A stretch of DNA of 64,000 bases from Dolomedes plantarius (GCA_907164885.2 OU015495.1:101416659-101480658), one strand, 5' to 3'. Positions 46,512 through 58,682 are shown, numbered from the stretch's first letter. The notes: generated by a model from the sequence alone, not told the origin. Translations and numbers: made by a program.

Positions 46512-46594
46512 TAACATATCTAAAACAATTCTTACAATTCTTGAAGATATTCCTTAGAGTGAAATTTCAAATCATTAGAATAATCCAAAAGTAT

Positions 46595-47554
46595 TTACAC
46601 TTTAACTATTCCGTTTTCGAAATAGTATTTAAAATCATCGACGAAAAGATTTTTAAAAATTTCAGTATTAATGTATGCACATGTACAATATGTATCACAT
46701 ATATTTTTAACAATATCTTGAATACTTATATGAAAAATTGGTATTTTATCAAGACTCTTATATTTTTCTAAAGCACTGCTTTTTAGACACAAATGTTGAT
46801 ATTGGGAGGGGTGGTTCATAATACATCCTTCACATTTAAACAGTTTATGACATACATTGAACAGTTCTTGTTTAACACATCTGAAAAAATTTTCAAGCGC
46901 ATCATCTACATTACAATGTTCTTTAAAACAATCGGAGATGGAATCGGCAATATTTTCTTGTAGAATGTGAGGCAAAGTACGACATAAAATTGTGTGTTCG
47001 ACACAGTCTGTAATGTCTGAAGCATAATCACAAAGTTGTTTTAGTTCATATCTATTCAACTTAATTCCGGAATCTAAGTCATAATTAGCATTTTTCATGC
47101 GATACATCCCCTGTAGAATACACACTTCCTGATCTATAATAGCGATTATTTCGTTGTTTGCAATACATGAAGTGTCTTTATATTCAGTTGAGATGGTAGG
47201 AAGTTTCTTATTAAATTCAATCCAGGTATCTCCATGCATTGACACTCCTTTTTCCCTTTGAAGTTTATGTAGGTGACTTTCTTTAAATTTAGTGATGTGG
47301 ACTGCTGCACCACTGATATGCATGTGGACAGTTGCAAAAACATTACATCCAAGAATATTACATCCAAGATTGAAATATTTTATCATTGATGGGCCGAAGC
47401 AATTAACTTCTTTTTTTCTCTGTTCAATTTTTAAAACATTTAAGATTCCTTCAGCAAAATTATGCATGCAAAAATCTGTATTTTCATAATTTTGCTCATA
47501 CCAATCTTTTTCGGGAACAAGCTGTTCCTTCATTTTTTTAAATGCAGGTTTCAT
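46595..47554 (-). CDS. Unrecognised 319-aa cysteine-rich protein, right arm
   Basis: I do not recognise this protein. It is an uninterrupted 319-codon frame in very AT-rich DNA where frames this long are rare, has its own poly(A) signal, and is the only sizeable gene in the element. It has 19 Cys. A likely zinc-binding cluster sits at residues 241-256 (C-x2-C-x3-H-x5-H-x-C, reading CEGCIMNHPSQYQHLC). The N-terminal half has CNILGCNVFATVHMHISGAA (65-84) with alternating small and hydrophobic residues; the C-terminal half is helical and acidic/Cys-rich, ending CDTYCTC then a Phe/Tyr-rich tail. No signal peptide or clear membrane segment is seen. It may be cargo, a structural or a DNA-binding protein of the element. 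The start MKPAFKKMKE was chosen as the first ATG; the second ATG is seven codons on. Confidence 0.75.
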   Translation of the reverse strand: MKPAFKKMKEQLVPEKDWYEQNYENTDFCMHNFAEGILNVLKIEQRKKEVNCFGPSMIKYFNLGCNILGCNVFATVHMHISGAAVHITKFKESHLHKLQREKGVSMHGDTWIEFNKKLPTISTEYKDTSCIANNEIIAIIDQEVCILQGMYRMKNANYDLDSGIKLNRYELKQLCDYASDITDCVEHTILCRTLPHILQENIADSISDCFKEHCNVDDALENFFRCVKQELFNVCHKLFKCEGCIMNHPSQYQHLCLKSSALEKYKSLDKIPIFHISIQDIVKNICDTYCTCAYINTEIFKNLFVDDFKYYFENGIVKV

Positions 47555-50500
47555 AATCTAACAGATAAACAGCACAAGCACTCTAAAACAGCCCTCTCCG
47601 ATTGAAAATCTAGCAAGCGACTGAATTAAAGGTTCGCTATATCAGATAAGATAAGTTTCTATGACTCATAGTTTATTTTATTTCGTGATTAGATAAGATT
47701 ACTAGCAATTTATATTATTCTGATGAGTGTAGGTTGTACAATACAACGTTAAACTTTTAAGTTATTAAAATGTTAAGTGAGAATAAGAACTTAACTATAA
47801 CTTCCACTTCAATGAATCGTAAAATACTGATAGTAGAGGTTGACAGTGTACATTTGAAAATTAGCCTTTGTTGCTTTATAATCTAAAATTTTATTCTCTG
47901 TTACGTTGTTTTCAATAATCTTGAATATACTATCTGCTGCTGTTACTGATAATATTGTATTTTTTATAGAATAATCATGTTTAAAAATTATTCTAAGTTA
48001 CCTTTTATAGAATATTTCAAAGTATTATTAATAGATCTTTATAATTATTTTATTAATTAATGCCAAGCTTAGCAACAATGGGTAAGTGTCTCCATAGTAT
48101 ATTTCATTACTTTTTATAGAATATTTCAAAGACTTAATTTTAATACTTATGTTGCATAATGTTTTTTTCATGTGAAAACTAGAATTTTAACTTAATACAA
48201 TTTAATATATATTCGATCAACTTAATAGTTGCAGTTTTGCAAGCATTAATCGAACAACTTCGTTATTAAAAACTCTATTAACAACATTAATAAACTGTAT
48301 TAGCAGTTAGCAAAGCTTGTTTCAGATTTGAAAATTAACCTATCGAATAAAGTTTTGGTTAGCAAAACGTGTATCAATTGTTTAACTTTGATTAAACATA
48401 TTATCTGATCTTTTCCCACAGTATACTCTCGTGTATAAGATAATAATAATCTACTTCCTGTGTAAACACTAGGGGTTAGATTTTTGAAAGTCGTTCTACA
48501 ATCGTTGCCAACTCTTGGCAACTCTTGACAAATAAAATAAAAGGAACGTGAACGATTCGTTAAATGATAGCAAAATAATTATTTATCTTATCATTGATTC
48601 ATTTTGAGAAGATAACTGTGACTGTAACGGAAAATTAACCGCAGATAATCAAGATTAACTAACGTGACTTGTATATTTTTCAATTGGGTCTCGTTTTTAG
48701 AAGTATGGCTAATTATAAGCTCCAGATTTTTTTCCAATGCAGAATATTTCTACTAATGTCGTAAGTATTTTATATGTTTTATAATAATATATTTTAAACC
48801 ATTAAGTTTTGAAAATGTTAACTATGACAGTGTGGTATATGCTTAGATTATAAAATCTACAGCAGAGTTTTATTCTTAACAAAACTTATTTTAATTTTAA
48901 GATCTATTGTAAGTAGGTTCTGATATAAAAATATTGTCTGCGTATACCCCTACCGCTGTAAGATTTAAACCTTGGTCAATTTACTTCTAAAATGAACTCA
49001 TGTAAATATCTTCTAAACATGATAAAGTCTGTATTATTTCTGTTGCTGTATGGATAAAATATTTGGGTAATTGTATGTAGAAAACTATCTTATACGAAAG
49101 TATATCATGAATTTTAATTTAGCTGCATTTATGATATGTATATTTATGTTATTAAAGGAAGTCATATGCTATTATGTGAATTATGTTAATATATAGATGT
49201 TTATGCATGATTTAAAAGAAATTATACTCCTTATAGAATGATAAAATTTTAAGTGTTAGGAAGCGTTTTAAACTTATAGTATAAATTTTCTTTAGCAATT
49301 GTCGGAAAATAATTTCTGATGTAAAACTTATTCAAATTTATTATTTGCATAATATTTCAAAGTAATATCAATAGGTGTTTGATTTTTTTAACATAATAAA
49401 CATTTGTTTCGATGAAAGTTTTGCAGGTTATTTTGATAAGAAAACTAAAATTTTAGGTGCGATGTATGCTTTTTTCTATGTAAAACAATTTATTAATGGT
49501 TATATCTATGTAAAATTATAGATTAGATTTAAAACATAGTAAAAAAAATTTTTAAAGTCTTGAAACCTTTATAAGGGAACTAGTAAGTTTTAATATGTTT
49601 TAAGTTTATATGTATGTGCGGGACAAATATAATATCTTCTTATGCAGTTAAAGCTTGTTTTTGTAAAAAATTATATGAATTAAGTGCATAAACTATAGAT
49701 TTTAAAGGTAAGATCAAATGGTAATTATTTTCTATACGAAATGTTTCATAGCGTTTGCAGAATATTTAATGAAACCTATCATAAATTAATTTGAAGTTTC
49801 CATAATATATTTTATTGCTTTTTATAGAATATTTTTTTCAAAGATTTGTTATCTGTTTAGATTATAATTGTGAAGTTAAACTACCTCTATTGCAGTAGAA
49901 TTCAAACTCTGATCCATTTACTTCTAAAGTTAAGTGAACTGCTTTAAATATCTGCAAATCTTCTAAACATAATAAAGTCTATATTATTTCTGTTCTTGTA
50001 TGTAAAAAAAAAACTATCTTATACGAAAGTATAACAAGAATTTTAATTTAGCAACATGTATGATATATATATATATATATTTAAGTTATCAAAAAGGAAA
50101 TTATATGCTCTTATTTAAATTAAGTTAATATTGGTTGTTTACGCAGTCTATGTTGATATGCAGAAACTATTCCAATTTAGGTAGGATTTATAAACATCTT
50201 ATGTTGAATAAATACCTTAAAACCCATGAAAATGATAATATTTAGTTGTTTATGATGATATGCAAACACTATTCCAATTTGGATAGGATTTATAAACATC
50301 TTAGGTTAAATAAATATCTTAAAACCCATGAAAATGATAATATTTAGTTGTTTATGATGATATGCAAACACTATTCCAATTTGGATAGGATTTATAAACA
50401 TCTTAGGTTAAATAAATATCTTAAAATCTGTGAAATAATCTATGGAATTTAACATTATATTGCAATTTAGGTAATCGTTGAAAGCATGTTAGGTTTAAAA

Positions 50501-52405
50501 TCATATATTAATAGTCTACATTTCTGGATAAAATATAATATTTAGGATTAAAACTTGTAAATTTTATCTTTCAAGTCTTTACCTCTATAAAATGTTTTTT
50601 AATTTTAGTAAGCGTCTTAACTTATAATATAGTTTCAAAGTTGGAAAAACGTTTAAGGTTTGAAATATATTCAAAACTGTACATAAACTATATAAAGATA
50701 CTTAAATTGGTGCATATATTTTTAAGTTTCAGGTTCTAGATGGTAATTGTATAATTTAAAGTCTTCATGTTTGCATATACCCCCTACTGTTGTAGGATTC
50801 AAACCATGATTCATTTAATTCTAAAATGAACTCTTGTAAATATCTTCTAAACATGATAAAGTCTGTATTATTTCAGATAATGTAAGAATCTTCTCTATTA
50901 ACATCGCGAGATAAATTTGATACCTTCTCTTGCAGATTTAATAGTATGGATTGGTATGTTATGTGTATTTAATTTAAATAATTATCTAGATTGAATCATA
51001 TTTCAGTTTTTATTTCTAATATTAAAAGGAAAAAATAACTCTACTGGGGAATTCCCGCTTTGTTTAAATAATTTTATGTCTAAAAATATCCCTTGTTAGC
51101 TTTCATGGAATGCCTTTCAAGATAAGATTAAATAATAATTTTTCTATACTAAATGTTACAAGGGTTTTAAAGCTCTATCTAAATTATATTATACTGCAAA
51201 GTAATATTCTTAAGAAAAATTATAGATATTTTAAACTTAACGCTTGTTGTAAAATAATTTTATGTGTAAAAATATCAAGTAAAAGAAAAAAAAAATATTC
51301 GTTTTAGCCTATCTATGTAAACATTTCTTATTATTTTGTATTATTTTGCGAATGTATCTATGTAAAATTATATATCACGTTAAAAAACATAGCAAAACAA
51401 TTTTAAAGTCCTGAAAATAAGCCCTTAGACTAAAATATTTAAAGTTTTGAAAAATATACTCAAAACCATGTATTAAATTTTCTAAGTTTCATTTTTAATC
51501 AATAGATGACGTTATATTTATTTTTGATAATTAATTCTAGTAAATTCATAAAAATATTCTCTCTGTTATAGAATATAATTCAATGAACTTTTTGATAATA
51601 ATGTAGACTATTGCAGTATGTATATGTCGACAATTAAAAAAATTTTTTAGCGTAAATTTAATATCTTCTCTTGTAGATTTAATAGTATGGATTGGTATGT
51701 TATGTGTATTTAATTTAAATAATTATCTAGATTGAATCATATTTCATGGATTCAAAGCTCTATCTAAATTATATTATACTGCAAAGTAATATTCTTAAGA
51801 AAAATTATAGATATTTTAAACTTAACGCTTGTTGTAAAATAATTTCATGTGTAAAAATATCAAGTAAAAGAAAAAAAATATTCGTTTTAGCCTATCTATG
51901 TAAAAATTTCTTATTATTTTTATACTAGTATGGAATGTTCTGTAATAAATACTTTTTCCAAACTATTAAATTGATAATATGTTTTAAGTTTCAGGTTCTA
52001 GATGGTAATTGTATAATTTAATGTCTTCAAGTTATGTTTAAATGGGTTTAAAGATATATCTAAGTTATATTATACTTGAAATTGATATTAGCATGAAAAT
52101 TAAAGATATTTTAAATTTAACAGCTGTTTTCAATAATTTTATGCGTAAAAATATCCTTGTTAATATCTTCTCTTATAGATTTAATGTTAAAAGACTTGTA
52201 AATACTCCTTTTAATAGAATATTTTTTCAAATATTATTTATAAATTAGATATGTCTTTAAAGTAATAATAAGTAATTATAATTATTTTTTACTAATTACT
52301 ACTATCGTTAAAAAAATAGTAAGTTAATAATATATTTTAATTTAGAATTTAAACTAAAATAAAACCTTTTACAAAATTAAATTTTAAATGTAGTTGTAAT
52401 TTTTA

Positions 52406-52905
52406 CCAATAGATGGCGCCTGCAGCGTAAAATTCTCGATATCAGAATTTTAAATTTATTCACTACATGTTTGGTAACAGCGTAAAATCGTTTTACAATC
52501 TTAAATATTTAAAGTTCTAGTTTAGTTCAAGTTTTTCCCGCTAGGGGGCGCTTAGTATGTATTATATTAAAAAAATAATTAATTAATTAACTAATTAAAA
52601 TAATATAATACCACAGAATCCTCTATCATATTTCTCAAGTTCCCTTTAAAATATTCACTCTTTAAATACCTTATAATACCGTACAATAACAAGACTCGAC
52701 AGCCCAGTGGGTAGGGCGTTGGCTTGCCAACCGTGAGATCCCGGGTTCGGTCCTAGCTCAGGACAAACTTTTAAAAATATATATCTTCTGTAAAATTAAA
52801 TGTAAAATTCAGTTGTGATTTTTATAAAATAGATGGCAGCACTGAAAATATAAATCCGTAACATTATACGTAATTTAGTTCTATATTTGACCTATAGGGG
52901 GCGCT
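52406..52905 (+). promoter_or_regulatory. Cluster of four CTCF-like motifs, right arm
   Basis: Mirror of the left-arm cluster: CCAATAGATGGCGCC (52406-52420), CCCGCTAGGGGGCGCT (52537-52552), AATAGATGGCAGC (52828-52840) and CCTATAGGGGGCGCT (52891-52905). The two clusters face outward relative to the palindrome centre, that is, in divergent orientation. Confidence 0.5.
52693..52762 (+). tRNA. tRNA-Gly(GCC)-like sequence, right arm, probably a pseudogene
   Basis: Identical inverted copy of 40047-40116. Perfect D-arm, GCC anticodon in a 7-nt loop, B box present; other stems are poor. Confidence 0.5.
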
Positions 52906-53031
52906 AAGATCAGAGCATGCTCCTGATTGGTCCACGTCACTCAGTTAGCTCCGCCCACTTTAAGCCCCTCCCCTTAATCCGTCTAATCCGCACCAATCCG
53001 TGTGTTGGTGAACCGGCAATTTCTATCTACT

Positions 53032-53105
53032 GTTGAGTATAATTTGTGTATTAGTACATTTATTTACTATCTAGCAGTCATGTTTTAAAGGGTAAAAACT
53101 AGTTT
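53032..53105 (+). repeat. Interspersed repeat family A, copy 3, right part
   Basis: Starts with GTTGAG, the second copy of the target duplication. TTTGTGTATTAGTACATTTA and ACTATCTAGCAGTCATGTTT follow, matching the inverse of 22060-22128. It completes the unit broken at 39777. Confidence 0.85.
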
Positions 53106-53350
53106 TATTTAAATAACATTACACGAAATGCAAACAACACTATTCTTCTGTAAACAAATCCGGTAGGAGTTTTCTATTTATATTCTAAGTAAATACTAAA
53201 TATTGTAAAAAAAAAGGTATTGACTCTGAATGTGGTTTGAATTATCTCTGTGTGAACCAAGTTTCTAGAGGAGGAAATGCTCATTTTCACTTTCTTGTAT
53301 CTACATTATTCTTATAGAAAAAAATCAATAAAATAATATATATATATATA

Positions 53351-53660
53351 TGTAACATACTGGACAACCCAAGGAGAGAATGGGCGTCCAGCACATCACA
53401 GGGGATGAAGAGTAGTCGTGGCTTGAAGAATAGACGACTCTGCAAGTTACGGCATCACAAAACTTTATTAAGAGCAGAGTACGTCTGTCCAAGGCAGTTA
53501 CAATATCCAAAAAGCGCACAAGTTTGTTGTTCAGGTGGCTTATATAAACTTTGTCATGTGATCATGATAGTGATTAGGGATTTGCTGTTGTCGATAAGTC
53601 ACATGTAGTTTTATGTAATCTGCGCAGAGCCTATATGAAATGTTGGGGGACGCCGCACAG
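53351..53660 (-). mobile_element. Probable solo LTR
   Basis: On the minus strand the block has TTTATATAAG (a TATA box, about 53545) followed about 75 bp later by AATAAA (about 53462-53468), the order of U3, R and U5 in an LTR. It ends ...GTATGTTACA at 53351 and begins near TGTGCGGCGTCCCCC, giving TG...CA termini. It is less AT-rich than its flanks. No target duplication was found and there is no second copy in the window. Confidence 0.4.
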
Positions 53661-55439
53661 GTTTGAAAAAGGAAGCCATTTAATATTTTCTCTCGAGGTT
53701 ATTAGAACTTAGAATCAAAAGCAAAATTTAGCTCGTACGCCCAAGGGAATTTAGAATAATGTTAGATTTTAAAATGGTATGGGGTTTTTAATGTTATATA
53801 TATATATATGAAAGATCAACATCCATGGCCTCAATAAATGAGGGAAAGACTTCGGGGATTTACCATATTGCGAACTTGTGGAATACTCTTATGTGAACTG
53901 ATCCTAAACCCGTCTGGATATATGTCTGAGAAAACCATAGTCTCTGGAAACAGAAGTTTACTATCTATGCAGTAGAAAATTAACGAATCATCTCTTCGTT
54001 TTCTCTAAGTCTAGAGTTTAATTTTTCCCCCATCCTTAGAATTGGCCGCGAAACTAGCTATGTAAAGTGTCATAATACTTTTGCATGGTGTCAGTCTCCT
54101 AAATTCAACCTTTAGAAATTTCTTAAACATTAATAACAAAGTTAGGTTTTGATTTTTCTTGTGCGATATTTGTCAATATGTGTTTAATTGAGAGGGAGAT
54201 GATACAAACTTATTTTCATAACTAAAATGATAGTGTATAGTGAAAGTGCAAAATTTTATTTTGCTGGACGTATTTTGCCCTTCTCAATATTGTTTTAAAT
54301 ACACTATGGTCAACAATTTCTCTATGATCTTAAAATGACAATTTTCTCTCTATAGGCAACTGAAAATTGTGTCTTCGCTACCACATAAAAACAATAGTGC
54401 CAAATAAATGTGCATATCACAAACTTAAATCTGTAAATAATATTAAGAACCGTAATTTCATGCTTAATTTTCATCCCGAATCACTCGTTAATATATAGAT
54501 ATTAAAAATTTAGGTTGTTGAAAGTCTGATATCAAATTTAATTGTTATACTGGGATAATTGTTATTCTGCCTATGGGACCTTAGTAGTATATTAAAAGGA
54601 CGCTCGTTTCTTAGAATATAGACAACTGCACCTTGAATTCTTACTTTTTACACCAGAAAAACTCTTATAATACTTAAATTCTTAACTAACCTTCAACATA
54701 ATACATTCACGAGGATTGAAAACTATACTTTAATATTTCAATATAAAACAATTCCGTAAACACTTATAATTCCTATAATATATTACAGAGATAACAAATA
54801 TTTGTGTGGATAGTATTGAAATTCAAAAGCAAAAAAAAAAAAACTTTGATTGAAACATGGAAGAGAAACGAAGAAAAATATATATCATAATAAAATAAAT
54901 GAAAGCAATTTCAACGTATACGCGATTCATGTTTACTGTGGCTATGGGTGACATAATTTTATTTATTGTTCTGCACTCAGGAGTAACGTGACCTTCAACT
55001 CATCTTTATAATAGCGGGTTCGTTAGTGGAATGAACTAAGTTTTTCCGTATTTTCCGTGAGCAAACAGATACCCCTAATAAATGACCTGATCTTTGCTGG
55101 TTTGAAAAGGATAAAACTAATATGAAATTTATATTAAGCAAAATCATACATTTCGTTAAAGACTAATGTAATTAAACTTTTAATAATATAAATAATAGAA
55201 AATGATACACTTAAATAATGTGCAAAAAAATATAATCACTTATAAATCAATTTATGTAAAATATAATCAACTCAGTTTAAATCATCTTAGTTTTATTTGT
55301 TTATTTTTTCTGACCTACCTTTTTACCCTTTAAAAAAATTATAATTGCATTATATTGGAGCACACGTTGGGATGAAAGCATATTGAATTAAAAGATTCGT
55401 GTAAAGCACACCACTTTTGAAGAGCAACACATTACACAA
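53661..55439. other. AT-rich unannotated DNA
   Basis: Nothing recognised. Confidence 0.5.
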
Positions 55440-56115
55440 ACACGGAACTTGAAGGAAGTCACACGGCATCACATAAGATGAACCGCCAGAATGAAAGACG
55501 CAGGAGTTCACCTAAAACACCAAGTTGCGGATGAAGACCACACGCAGGTGAAGAACACAAAGAACAAAAGTAGGTGAAGAACACAAGGCAAAAGTACTCT
55601 TGGATGATTTGATTTCCCACGCAGGAGCCTTTATCCTGCCGAATCATATTGTGATAACGCGAGGTGGCAGAGCACAAGGGATGCGCGAATGATCAAGACA
55701 TCGCTGTTGATGGTAATCATGGCGAATAAACATTTTTGTAGACGTGGCGGTGGAAACACCAAGTAGGGAACACATGCACCTTGGAGATCAAGAGAAGAGA
55801 CGCATGAACAGTATCCATTCAATTGATTTATTCAGATGTTATGCAGGACATTTCAGTAATCATTCAATACAAGTAACTTCACAAAAAGGCACAAATAAAC
55901 TTGCCACGGACCTGCTGGAATTAGCGTATCACCGGACATTATATTTGGCGCGGAGACGGACAGGAAAGTCCGAAAAAATCCTTTGCAAGCTCTTTTATAG
56001 TATGAGGGCGTCAGGAGTTTTAAACACACTCAATTGGCCAGAATCGAACACGTGATGGTATGATCAACGTCGCAAGACTTTACGAACAGGCGCGGCTTGG
56101 CAAGATAGACGCAGG
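55440..56115 (-). mobile_element. LTR-like GC-richer segment
   Basis: On the minus strand ACTATAAAAGAGC (TATA box, about 55995-56005) lies about 170 bp before AATAAATC (about 55826-55831). The block is less AT-rich than its surroundings and has a doubled GGTGAAGAACACAA piece near 55547-55590. Open frames on both strands (up to 103 codons at 55744-56055) have no known domain. It may be a solo LTR with leader, or the edge of a host promoter. Termini were not resolved. Confidence 0.35.
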
Positions 56116-56319
56116 CGAGAGCGTGACGCTGACTCATGTCTAAAAATAGTTTTAATGTTTCCCGCGTGGTGGTTAAGGGATAATTTAGTTGGTTAGTTAG
56201 TTTATTCTTAGGTCACAATTTGGAATAGGGGCTCTGCTTCATTGGAAGGTTGAAAATAATTTAGAATTCGTGTTAGCTTTTCAAAGGCAATTACTAATGG
56301 TGGAACGTTATTATTACAC

Positions 56320-56321
56320 TT

Positions 56322-56414
<93 letters not shown>
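56320..56414. repeat. (CA)n(TA)n compound microsatellite
   Basis: A short CA run (about 56323-56335) passes into about 80 bp of TA. Confidence 0.95.
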
Positions 56415-56417
<3 letters not shown>

Positions 56418-57816
56418 ACGAATAATTAATATACTATTTCTCAATATATCGTGGTCGAGATCTTAATGATTAATGCCATTAACTAACTATATGCCGTTAA
56501 CAACTACTAAACATGTTAGAAACGAGTATTTAGTCCTTTTATTTCACAAAACAAAAACAATCCCTGAGCCTAATTTATAGTAAAGCACATAAAATTTAGT
56601 TAGGAAATCCATTTGCTAGAGACCATGAATATAATACAAAAATCTTAATTGTTTATTCAAGGTATTAATTGATTAAAATTTATATTAAATGTAGAACAAT
56701 GATATAAATTCCTTCTCGGCCACATTATAGATAATTAGCTTTAAAGCTAACATATCTTTTTTTTCTTTACTTAGGAATGTTAAAATAGAGATTGTGAGAG
56801 CATTAGTTACGCTAAGCATTCACTAATTGTGCAAACAGAGAGAGAATTGAAAATTTAAATCTCCTAAAATCTGCAACTACGGCTTTCAAATGCCTTTTAC
56901 CTATTTTCCTCCATCCATTATCTCTCTTTAAAAAAATATTTGTAAGATAATTAAGGCTAATTAATGGATTAATCTTTCTCTTAAAACAATACGAATAAAT
57001 ATGGGGAAGTTCCTCTTTGAGATTATTTAACGCATGGAATTTCATTTACATGTAAGATTAATGTTTTAAGCTGTTTTTAATGCGGCTTTGTTGTTGTTTA
57101 CAGTGCAATATTTGCTCAAGACAAGTAATATTAAATAAAATAACTTATTAATTTGAATATGGACTATATAGTATAATACCATAAGGTAGATGATTTGAAT
57201 CTATTTAATAGGAGTATTAAGTTGACAGAATAGCGGAAAATTAAAATAATCATTTTGTTTTTGTATTTTTGCATTTTTCTTCAAATTTATTTGACTTTTC
57301 CGTGCAATAAAATTTAAACGTGGGCATCTTTTTTTTTTTTTAAATAAACATATTCAGTGTATCTTAGTCTTAAAAAATGACGTAAAACTTGTTACTTGCA
57401 TTTCAAAAGTGTACACCAACAGATAAACTGCAAAAAGTATGTAAATTTCGGTTATTGTAGCTTTAAAGAAAATGCACCGAAATATACTGATAATTCAATA
57501 GTAGGTATTTTCATTTTAGTATGGAGAGTCACTGATTTTACATATATACATGTAAAAGGGAAGAATATTTTATGAAATACATGTATATTTAAACAGTCAA
57601 AACATATATTTTCTTTAAAAAGTTTTAAATTTAAAAATTTCAGCAAAACATTTTAAATTCATGAAAATATGAATATTTTTTTTTTACAAAAAGGGCGTTA
57701 TCAATAACAAATTCCTTTTTTATTCTGATTTTCAAATAAAAGACGAAAAAATATTTGCCCATAAAGAAATAACCTAAATTTTAATACGTACGAGTAGTTT
57801 GTATGATTTTTGATGA
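56415..57816. other. AT-rich unannotated DNA
   Basis: No recognised gene. The 77- and 64-codon minus-strand frames have no motifs. Confidence 0.5.
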
Positions 57817-58260
57817 TTAACCCTTCATAGGGCGCGCCCGTATACAGAGTCCAAATTTTCATAATTTTGAATGGTTTGTTTTTACATGTAAAGTTTGAAT
57901 GTTCTAAGCAATTTTTATTTATAGCTACACCCTTTCTGATGCAGGTATGATTTCTGACCCTTGTATTCCTTTCCATTCATTGGTAGTCGTGATTTAACCG
58001 TGGTAAACGAACAATTATACTGGATTACAATACGGCAAAAGCAGGAGTTGATGTACTCAATCAAATGTGCAGCTATTACACGGTATTCCGCATATCACGA
58101 AGATGAACGATCTCATTGTTTTTTAGGTTTTTGGACATAATAGGAATCCATTCGGAAGGTGTCCTTAGATCCAATAAACAGGACAGTTTTGAAATAAGGC
58201 GATTGTATCTACGTTCATTGGTCTTTAATGATAAATATATCTCAGTATTATCAACATTTT
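57817..58260 (+). mobile_element. piggyBac-like transposon relic with terminus
   Basis: Starts at TTAA (57817-57820) followed by CCCTTCATAGGGCGCGCCCG, a plausible piggyBac-type end. From about 57985 the plus strand reads NTAKAGVDVLNQMCSYYTV, then, after a TGA, TISLFFRFLDIIGIHS and RSNKQD. These are the C-terminal blocks of piggyBac transposases (the GVDxLDQM block holds a catalytic Asp, and the Trp before the next block is replaced by the stop). Everything between the terminus and this block is missing, so the copy is deleted internally. The same piece in inverted orientation opens the window. Confidence 0.7.
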
Positions 58261-58614
58261 ATATCTTGTCACAAAATGCAGAATTATTACTTTCTATTTG
58301 AAAAAAAAAGTTTATTACAAAAGGTATAATTTAGGTTGAAAGAGACGTTGCACTTTGTGCCGTATAACATGGACGAAACCTAGGTCTATGGCTACTGGGT
58401 ACACTGGAAATGTATGTATTTGTTTAGATGACCGTTGAAGAGTTGAACCCTCCCTGAGCTGACTTTCCAACAGGGTTCAATTTTCTAGGAGGGTGAAAGG
58501 TGTCATTTTTTGAAACAACAGTATTAAACCAAGCAGACGTTTGAAAAATTGAGTCCTAACGAAATCGCTGTTCAAATTCTTCTTTCCACAAGGACAACTG
58601 TCTGAAGCATTGCG
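58261..58614. other. Unannotated DNA
   Basis: Nothing recognised. Confidence 0.5.
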
Positions 58615-58682
58615 TTAACCTTTCCTTACGGGGTGGGATAACATGTATCCCAAGAAGGGTCAAAGAATGATTATATATATAT

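Larger units (their letters stand above)
39778..53031. mobile_element. Giant 13.25-kb palindromic transposable element (6.6-kb inverted arms)
   Basis: Bases 39778-46385 and 46428-53031 are inverted copies of each other with a 42-bp spacer. The ends are AGTAGATAG...CTATCTACT. GTTGAG stands on both sides (39772-39777 and 53032-53037), and the interspersed repeat that hosts the insertion continues unbroken in its unoccupied paralogue at 22060-22680. So this is a true insertion with a 6-bp duplication, not a chance palindrome. Mirror coordinates sum to 92809 at the outer ends and 92813-92815 near the centre, so only a few single-base indels separate the arms. Each arm carries one gene, a tRNA-like sequence and CTCF-like motifs. 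A 6-bp duplication and AG/CT termini are known for Maverick/Polinton elements, but no polymerase, integrase, ATPase or capsid gene is seen. Confidence 0.93.
46428..53031 (-). repeat. Right arm of the giant palindrome
   Basis: 6,604 bp, inverted copy of the left arm. A few differences were seen by eye: single-base changes at about 45071 and 45127 versus their mirrors, and two one-base length differences in A-runs within the gene. Confidence 0.95.

Noticed and set aside
39778..53031. The palindrome as an assembly or inverted-read artefact
   Set aside because: The two flanks are different parts of one known repeat unit that meet exactly at a 6-bp duplication, and the arms have several independent differences. 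A fold-back read artefact would not create this. Spanning reads would still be needed to confirm the copy number of the arms.
39778..53031. A full Maverick/Polinton or an integrated DNA virus
   Set aside because: No polymerase, integrase, ATPase, protease or capsid-like frame is present; only the 319-aa gene and short frames are seen. The resemblance is limited to the ends and the duplication length.
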